Assembly (NCBI RefSeq): GCF_003389455.1
Contig: NZ_QUAC01000142.1
Coordinates: 1 to 40,385 of the forward strand
Length of the DNA: 40,385 nt
From: Streptomyces inhibens
Lineage (GTDB): Bacteria > Actinomycetota > Actinomycetes > Streptomycetales > Streptomycetaceae
Direction of reading: 5' to 3'
Shown here: positions 35,698-40,385 of the stretch, piece after piece
Position numbering within the stretch: the stretch's first letter is position 1
Layout of the letters: the number at the start of each line of letters is the position of its first letter
Position numbers and translations under genes: made by a program
The notes under the pieces: model-generated
What the model was told of the DNA's origin: nothing
Seen by the model: the letters and a program-made list of their open reading frames with translations, nothing else
Database searches by the model: none

Positions 35698-37257
35698 CTA
35701 CATGGCGCGCTCCCGGCCCTCCCAGTACGGGTCGCGCAGCCGCCGCTTGTAGAGCTTGCCGTTGGGATCGCGCGGCATGATGGCGATGAAGTCGAGCGAC
35801 CTGGGCCGTTTGTAGCCGGCCAGCTGCCGTTCGCAGTACGCCAGGATCTCGGCGGCCAGTTCGGGGCCCGGCCGCCGGCCCTCGGCCGGTTCCACGACGG
35901 CCTTGACCTCCTCGCCCCAGTCGTCGTGCGGGATACCGAAGGCGGCCGCGTCGGCGACGGCCGGGTGGCCGAGCAGGGCCGACTCGATCTCGGCGGGGTA
36001 GATGTTCACCCCGCCCGAGATGATCATGTCGATCTTGCGGTCGCGGAGGAAGAGATAGCCGTCCTCGTCCAGATAGCCGAGGTCACCTACGGTGAAGAAG
36101 TCACCGATCCGGTTCTTCTTCGTCTTGCCCTCGTCCTTGTGGTAGCTGAAGCCGCCGGTCCTCATCTTCATGTAGACGGTGCCGAGTTGGCCCGCGGGCA
36201 GCCGGTTGCCGTCGTCGTCGAAGACGGCGAGCTCGCTGATCGGCCAGGCCCTGCCGACCGTTCCGGGCTTCTTGAGCCAGTCCTCGGCGGTCGCGAACGC
36301 ACCGCCGCCCTCGCTCGCCGCGTAGTACTCCTCGACGCAGCCGCCCCACCAGTCGATCATCGCGCGTTTGACGTGGTCGGGGCAGGGCGCGGCGCCGTGG
36401 ATCGCATGCCGCATCGAGCTCACGTCGTACGCCGCCCGGGTCTCCTCGGGCAGTGCGAGCAGCCGGTGGAACTGGGTGGGCACCATATGGGTGTGGGTGC
36501 AGCGGTGTGCGTCGATCTGGGCGAGCATGTTCCGCGGCGTCCATTTGTCCATCAGGACGATGCGGTGGCCGATGTGCAGGGAAGCGCCGGCGAATTGCAG
36601 TACGGCGGTGTGGTAGAGCGGTGAGCAGACCAGGTGGACGTTGTCGTCGAAGGGCTGGATGCCGAAGATGGCGAGGAAGCCGCCCAGGTAGGCGTCCTCG
36701 GGCGGGGTGCCGGGCAGCGGGCGGCGGATGCCGCGCGGGCGTCCGGTGGTGCCCGAGGTGTAGTTCATGACCCAGCCCAGGGTGCGGCCGTCGGGCGCGG
36801 ACTTGGGCTGTCCGTCGAGGAGTTGGGCGTAGGGGCGGAAGCCGTCGGCGGCGCCGATGGCGTAGCGCCGGGCGGCCGGCAGTTCCGCCTCGTCCGCGGC
36901 GTGCCGGGCCGCGTCCGCGAACCGCTCGTGCGCGATCAGCACCTTCGCGCCGGAGTCGGCGACGATCCAGGCGATCTCCGGGCCGACCAGGTGGTGGTTG
37001 ACGGGGACGAGATAGAAGCCGGCCTGCGACGCGGCCAGGTAGGCGGTGAAGAACTCGACGCCGTTGGGGAGGACCGCGGCGAATGCGTCGCCGCGCTCCA
37101 GGCCCGCCGCCCGCAGCCCGTGGACCAGTTGGTTGCTCGCGGCGTGCAGCCGGCCCGCGGTCCACTCCTCGCCGTCCGGGGCGATCAGGACCGTACGGTC
37201 CGGGTCGGCTGCGGCCTGCGCCCAGAAGCCGTTGGGTGGTGGGGAACCATGGGTCAT
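35698..37257 (-). CDS. Acyl-CoA ligase (FadD-type), second subfamily
   Basis: 519 residues. MNYTSGTTGRPRGIRRPLPG, EEYYAASEGGGAF, FFTVGDLGYLDEDGYLFLRDR, DMIISGGVNIYPAEIESAL and PRDPNGKLYKRRLRD are the ANL motifs. The RPRGIRRPL signature differs from the neighbouring ligase and marks a separate actinobacterial subfamily. Substrate unknown. The ATG at 37257 has GGAGGAC upstream and lies 19 bases after the nitronate monooxygenase-family stop, so the two genes form an operon controlled from the 38423 palindrome. Confidence 0.88.
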   Translation of the reverse strand: MTHGSPPPNGFWAQAAADPDRTVLIAPDGEEWTAGRLHAASNQLVHGLRAAGLERGDAFAAVLPNGVEFFTAYLAASQAGFYLVPVNHHLVGPEIAWIVADSGAKVLIAHERFADAARHAADEAELPAARRYAIGAADGFRPYAQLLDGQPKSAPDGRTLGWVMNYTSGTTGRPRGIRRPLPGTPPEDAYLGGFLAIFGIQPFDDNVHLVCSPLYHTAVLQFAGASLHIGHRIVLMDKWTPRNMLAQIDAHRCTHTHMVPTQFHRLLALPEETRAAYDVSSMRHAIHGAAPCPDHVKRAMIDWWGGCVEEYYAASEGGGAFATAEDWLKKPGTVGRAWPISELAVFDDDGNRLPAGQLGTVYMKMRTGGFSYHKDEGKTKKNRIGDFFTVGDLGYLDEDGYLFLRDRKIDMIISGGVNIYPAEIESALLGHPAVADAAAFGIPHDDWGEEVKAVVEPAEGRRPGPELAAEILAYCERQLAGYKRPRSLDFIAIMPRDPNGKLYKRRLRDPYWEGRERAM

Positions 37258-37276
37258 TCCGCTGTCCTCCTCGGGT

Positions 37277-38380
37277 TCATGCGCGTCCGGCGATGCGGTT
37301 GATGCGGTCGATGGCCCGCTCGAAGCCGCGGGTGAGGTCGTCGAAGACGGCCTGAACGCTGCGTTCGCTGTTCATCCGGCCGACGATCTGGCCGACGGGG
37401 GTGCCCAGCAGCGGTTCGACCTCGTGCCGCTGGATACGGGAGTTGGCCTCGGCGACCAGCAGGCCCTGCAACGGCATCGGAAGGGGGCCGGGGCCGCTCG
37501 GGTCGTCCCAGGCGTCGGTCCAGTCGGTGCGCAGCTGGCGGGCGGGTTTGCCGGTCAGGGCACGGGAGCGGACGGTGTCGGCCGGGCCCGCGGCGAGCAG
37601 TTTGGCGGTCAGCCGCCGGGAGTGCAGTTCGGCCTCCTCGGTGGTCAGCCAGATCGAGCCCAGCCAGACGCCCTGTGCGCCGAGGGCGAGTCCGGCGGCG
37701 ATCTGCTCGCCGGTGCCGATGCCGCCCGCGGCGAGCACCGGCAGCGGGTCGACGGCGGCGACCACCTCCGGGGTCAGGACCATGGTGGCGATCTCGCCGG
37801 TGTGTCCGCCGGCCTCGTAGCCCTGGGCGACGACGATATCGATGCCGGCCGCCTTGTGGTGCTGTGCGTGCCGGGGGCTGCCGGCGAGCGCGGCGACGAG
37901 AATGCCGTGGTCGTGGGCGCGTTGGATGATGTCGGGGGGCGGCGAGCCGAGGGCGTTGGCCAGCAGCTTGATCGGATAGCCGAAGGCCACATCGAGCTGG
38001 GTGCGGGCGACCTGCTCCATCCAGCCGGTGATCCGCCAGCCGGACGTCTCCCCCTCCGCGAGCTGCGGCACCTGGTATTTCTCAAGAAGCTCGGTGACGA
38101 ACCGCCGGTGTCCCTGCGGGATCATCGCCTCGACATCGGTCTCGCTGACGCCTTCCACCTTTTTGGCGGGCATCACCACATCGAGTCCGTAGGGCAGCCC
38201 GTCGGTGTGCTCCTGCATCCAGTCGAGGTCGCGCGCCAGCGCGTCCGGCGCGGTGTAGCGGACCGCGCCGAGCACCCCGAACCCGCCGGCCCGGGTGATC
38301 GCCGCGGCGACCGCGGGGAAGGGTGTGAACCCGAAGACGGCGTGCTCGACTCCCAGCGTGTTGCTCAGCTCCGTCTGCAT
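37277..38380 (-). CDS. Nitronate monooxygenase-family flavoprotein
   Basis: 367 residues with the FMN-binding TIM-barrel pattern: GVEHAVFGFTPFPAVAAAIT, RAGGFGVLGAVRY, GIDIVVAQGYEAGGHTGEI, DPLPVLAAGGIGTGEQIAAG and ALGAQGVWLGSIWL. The AQGxEAGGHTG block holds the usual His. From memory it is closest to the mycobacterial Rv1533-type clade; true nitronate oxidation is unproven, and enoyl-CoA- or enone-linked redox roles are possible given the adjoining ligases. It is first in the operon. ATG at 38380; the TCTGA-N7-TCAGA site ends 42 bases upstream. Confidence 0.87.
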   Translation of the reverse strand: MQTELSNTLGVEHAVFGFTPFPAVAAAITRAGGFGVLGAVRYTAPDALARDLDWMQEHTDGLPYGLDVVMPAKKVEGVSETDVEAMIPQGHRRFVTELLEKYQVPQLAEGETSGWRITGWMEQVARTQLDVAFGYPIKLLANALGSPPPDIIQRAHDHGILVAALAGSPRHAQHHKAAGIDIVVAQGYEAGGHTGEIATMVLTPEVVAAVDPLPVLAAGGIGTGEQIAAGLALGAQGVWLGSIWLTTEEAELHSRRLTAKLLAAGPADTVRSRALTGKPARQLRTDWTDAWDDPSGPGPLPMPLQGLLVAEANSRIQRHEVEPLLGTPVGQIVGRMNSERSVQAVFDDLTRGFERAIDRINRIAGRA

Positions 38381-38422
38381 GGGCGCAGGATGCCGCAGCG
38401 GGCCGTACGAGGGAAGAGATTT

Positions 38423-38439
38423 TCTGATGCTGCGTCAGA
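38423..38439. promoter_or_regulatory. TCTGA-N7-TCAGA operator, copy 2
   Basis: TCTGATGCTGCGTCAGA, extended to perfect TTTCTGA/TCAGAAA arms at 38421-38441, lies in the promoter region of the nitronate monooxygenase/ligase operon. It shares the half-sites and spacing of the site at 26645-26661, including the TTTTCTGA flank. Confidence 0.6.
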
Positions 38440-38511
38440 AACTTGCGCGGCGGCGGCCCTTGTTGTCCTCTCTGCAGTTGCCCGCTTGCTGTCCTTGCCG
38501 CCCCTGCTCCC

Positions 38512-40077
38512 TCACCCCTCCTCCAGCACCGCCATCGCCGCGTTGTGCCCCGGGATGCCGCTGACTCCCCCGCCGCGCAGGGCGCCCGCGCCGCACAGGA
38601 GGACGTTGGGGTGGGTGGTGGCCACGCCCCAGCGGGCGGGGGCGGTCGCGGCGTCGTCGGCGCCCTCGGGATCCGCGTACGGAAAGGCCAGGTCGCGATG
38701 GAAGATGTTGCCGCCCGGCAGGCCCAGTTCGCGGTCCAGGTCCAGGGGGGATTTGGCCTCGATGCAGGGGCGGCCGTCGGCGTCATGGGCCAGACAGTCG
38801 GCGAGCGGCTCGGCGAGGTGGGTGTCCAGTTCGGCGAGGGTGGCGGCGAGCAGCTGCTCGCGGGTGGTGTCGTTGTCGGCGGTGAAGAGTCTCGCCGGGG
38901 TGTGCAGGCCGAAGAGGGTGAGCGTCTGGTAGCCCTGGCGGACGAGATCGGCGCCGAGGATGGAGGGGTCGGTGAGGGAGTGGCAGTAGATCTCGGAGGG
39001 CGGGGCGGTGGGCAGCCGGCCGGACGCGGCCTGGTGGTAGGCCTGCTCCAGCTGGTCGTAGCCCTCGGCGACGTGGAAGGTGCCGGAGAAGGCCTCCCGC
39101 GGGTCCACCTGTCTGTCCCGTAGCCGCGGCAGCCGGGTGAGCAGCATGTTCACCTTGAGCTGGGCGCCCTCGGCGGGTGGGGGCGGGGTCTCGCCCAGCA
39201 GATGGGCCAGTTCCCGGGGTGCGGCGTTGACGAGGACCCGGCGGGCGCCGATCGTGCCCTGGTCGCAGGTCACCTCCGCGGTCCGGCCGTCCGTCGCGAG
39301 GGCGGTCACCGGGCAGTTGGTGACGATCTCCGCACCGGCGCGGCGGGCGGCGTCGGCCAGTGCGTCGGTGAGGGCGCCCATACCGCCGATGGGGACGTCC
39401 CAGTCGCCGGTGCCGCCGCCGATGACGTGGTAGAGGAAGCAGCGGTTCTGGCGCAGGGACGGGTCGTGGGCGGTGGCGAAGGTGCCGATGAGGGCGTCGG
39501 TGAGGACCACTCCGCGGACCAGGTCGTCGGTGAAGGTCTCCTCGACGACCTCGCCCAGGGGGCGTTCGAACAGGGCGTGCCAGGTGGCGTCGTCGTCGAT
39601 CGCGGCGCGCAGTGCGGCGCGGGTGGGGAGCGGCTCGGTGAGGGTGGGGAAGACCCGTTCGGCCAGGCGCCGGGTGCCGGCGTAGAAACGCTGCCAGGCG
39701 TCGAATTCCCGGTCGGAGCCGGTGAGTCGGTCGAACGAGGCACGGGTGCGGTCCTCGCCGCCGGCTACCAGCAGGCCGGTGGGGCTGCCGTCGCGTACGG
39801 CGGGGGTGTAGGAGGAGACGGTGCGTTTGCGGACCGCGAAGCGCAGCCCGAGGTCCCGCACGATCTTCGGCGGCAGCAGGCTGACGAGGTAGGAGTAGCG
39901 GGACAGCCGGGCGTCGGCCCCGGCGAACGCCCGGGTCGACACGGCCGCACCACCGGTGTGGTCCAGCCGCTCCAGCACCAGCACGCTGCGCCCGGCGCGT
40001 GCGAGATAAGCGGCGGCGACCAGTCCGTTGTGCCCGCCGCCGACGATGACCGCGTCATACGAAGTCCGTTCCGGCAT
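38512..40077 (-). CDS. FAD-dependent phytoene-desaturase-like oxidoreductase
   Basis: 521 residues. The N-terminal FAD-binding motif AVIVGGGHNGLVAAAYLARAG is followed by VLERLDHTGGAA, and the C-terminal dinucleotide motif VLLCGAGALRGGGVSGIPGHNA closes the fold. The middle (GGMGALTDALADAARRAGAEI) matches the phytoene dehydrogenase/CrtI-like superfamily. No carotenoid genes adjoin, so it probably belongs to the broader PYROXD2-like group; substrate unknown. The ATG at 40077 is used; its ribosome site (AAGGGG) is too close, and an in-frame GTG at 40092 is an alternative. Confidence 0.87.
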   Translation of the reverse strand: MPERTSYDAVIVGGGHNGLVAAAYLARAGRSVLVLERLDHTGGAAVSTRAFAGADARLSRYSYLVSLLPPKIVRDLGLRFAVRKRTVSSYTPAVRDGSPTGLLVAGGEDRTRASFDRLTGSDREFDAWQRFYAGTRRLAERVFPTLTEPLPTRAALRAAIDDDATWHALFERPLGEVVEETFTDDLVRGVVLTDALIGTFATAHDPSLRQNRCFLYHVIGGGTGDWDVPIGGMGALTDALADAARRAGAEIVTNCPVTALATDGRTAEVTCDQGTIGARRVLVNAAPRELAHLLGETPPPPAEGAQLKVNMLLTRLPRLRDRQVDPREAFSGTFHVAEGYDQLEQAYHQAASGRLPTAPPSEIYCHSLTDPSILGADLVRQGYQTLTLFGLHTPARLFTADNDTTREQLLAATLAELDTHLAEPLADCLAHDADGRPCIEAKSPLDLDRELGLPGGNIFHRDLAFPYADPEGADDAATAPARWGVATTHPNVLLCGAGALRGGGVSGIPGHNAAMAVLEEG

Positions 40078-40256
40078 GCCCCTTGGTAGCACGCGGTGAT
40101 CTCGGTCGCCAGGTGCAGGCGGCTGAAACCTCCGGCCCGGGCGGTGCGGCTTCTTGACCGGGCCCTGGGCTGCTCCTAGCGTCCGGCCGTGCTCCGCCCC
40201 GGCGCCGCCCCCGCTTGCCTCCTCCCAGGCCGTCCCGCCCACTCGTGAGGTGACTC

Positions 40257-40385
40257 GTGTCCCACCCGTCGGTACCCCGCATCGGCCGCACTTTCGCCGG
40301 ACTGACCGCCGTCGCCGCCTGCTCGGCCGGACTGCTCGCGGCCCCCGCGCCCGCCTCCGCCGCCCCCGACCCGGCCCGCGCGCCC
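40257..40385 (+). CDS. N-terminus of a secreted protein, cut by the window edge
   Basis: 43 codons to the right edge. The GTG at 40257 follows GAGGTGACTC. The visible sequence (SHPSVPRIGRTFAGLTAVAA, then CSAGLLAAPAPASAAPDPAR) is a classic Streptomyces Sec signal peptide with cleavage after an ASAA motif. A Cys lies inside the hydrophobic core but not in a lipobox. The mature protein is outside the window, so its function cannot be given. Confidence 0.75.
   Translation, partial: MSHPSVPRIGRTFAGLTAVAACSAGLLAAPAPASAAPDPARAP

Noticed and set aside
37277..38380. IpdC-type steroid ring C/D enzyme
   Set aside because: The flavoprotein family fits, but the remembered sequence blocks match another mycobacterial nitronate-monooxygenase clade (Rv1533-type) better, and no ipdAB genes are nearby.
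37046..38932. A 628-codon + strand open frame opposite the nitronate monooxygenase-family gene
   Set aside because: It crosses an intergenic operator and two genes, with no domain content.
38512..40077. Carotenoid biosynthesis phytoene desaturase
   Set aside because: No crtE, crtB or crtY genes adjoin, and the superfamily is broad.

Overview
The window is high-GC actinobacterial DNA, almost certainly from a Streptomyces chromosome. The evidence is very strong third-position GC bias, frequent GTG (and one TTG) starts behind GGAGG-type ribosome sites, a mycothiol-type enzyme, an orphan DUF397 protein, an NsdA/NsdB-type regulator and a rare in-frame TTA (bldA) codon. I see no tRNA, rRNA, insertion sequence, phage gene or CRISPR array. 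Thirty-three complete genes, one gene cut by the right edge and a possible gene tail at the left edge can be supported.

Layout. (1) 1-9439: a pxpABC 5-oxoprolinase operon on + faces a fused HyuA/HyuB-type 5-oxoprolinase/hydantoinase on -. The fused gene is the last member of a tightly coupled four-gene operon that begins with an MgtA-like mannosyltransferase and continues with a second GT4 glycosyltransferase and an SGNH hydrolase. (2) 9627-13084: a small helix-hairpin-helix protein, a HEAT-like repeat protein and a divergent PAS-PP2C (SpoIIE-type) phosphatase. (3) 13357-16298: an NsdA/NsdB-type TPR regulator and a divergent phosphotransferase with a TTA codon; the shared intergenic region carries 10-bp-phased direct repeats. 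(4) 16655-22425: a secreted bimodular amidase and a run of small housekeeping or conserved genes (ACT domain, CGNR zinc finger, MDMPI-type enzyme, leucine-rich repeat protein, DUF397). (5) 22564-28373: an acyl-CoA catabolic block whose gene order (crotonase, tandem DUF35, two thiolase-fold proteins, and a divergent FadD19-like ligase) resembles mycobacterial steroid side-chain genes. (6) 28428-33013: secreted chorismate mutase, alpha/beta hydrolase, orphan phenylacetate-CoA ligase (paaK) under a PaaR-like palindrome, and a membrane-anchored HIHG/CHRD-like protein coupled to a class F sortase. (7) 33112-40385: a VOC protein, two acyl-CoA ligases, a nitronate monooxygenase-family protein, a phytoene-desaturase-like flavoprotein and the start of a secreted protein.

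How they may work together. The most interesting thread is the acyl-CoA catabolism. Both thiolase-fold proteins lack the usual nucleophilic cysteine and are coupled to a DUF35 protein, as in Ltp2/ChsH2-type retro-aldol lyases. The same 17-bp palindrome (TCTGA-N7-TCAGA) lies in the divergent crotonase/FadD19-like promoter region and, about 12 kb away, just upstream of the nitronate monooxygenase/acyl-CoA ligase genes. This predicts one repressor controlling both blocks. The repressor gene is not in the window and the substrate is unknown.

All functional calls come from reading motifs and from remembered family sequences. No database search was run.
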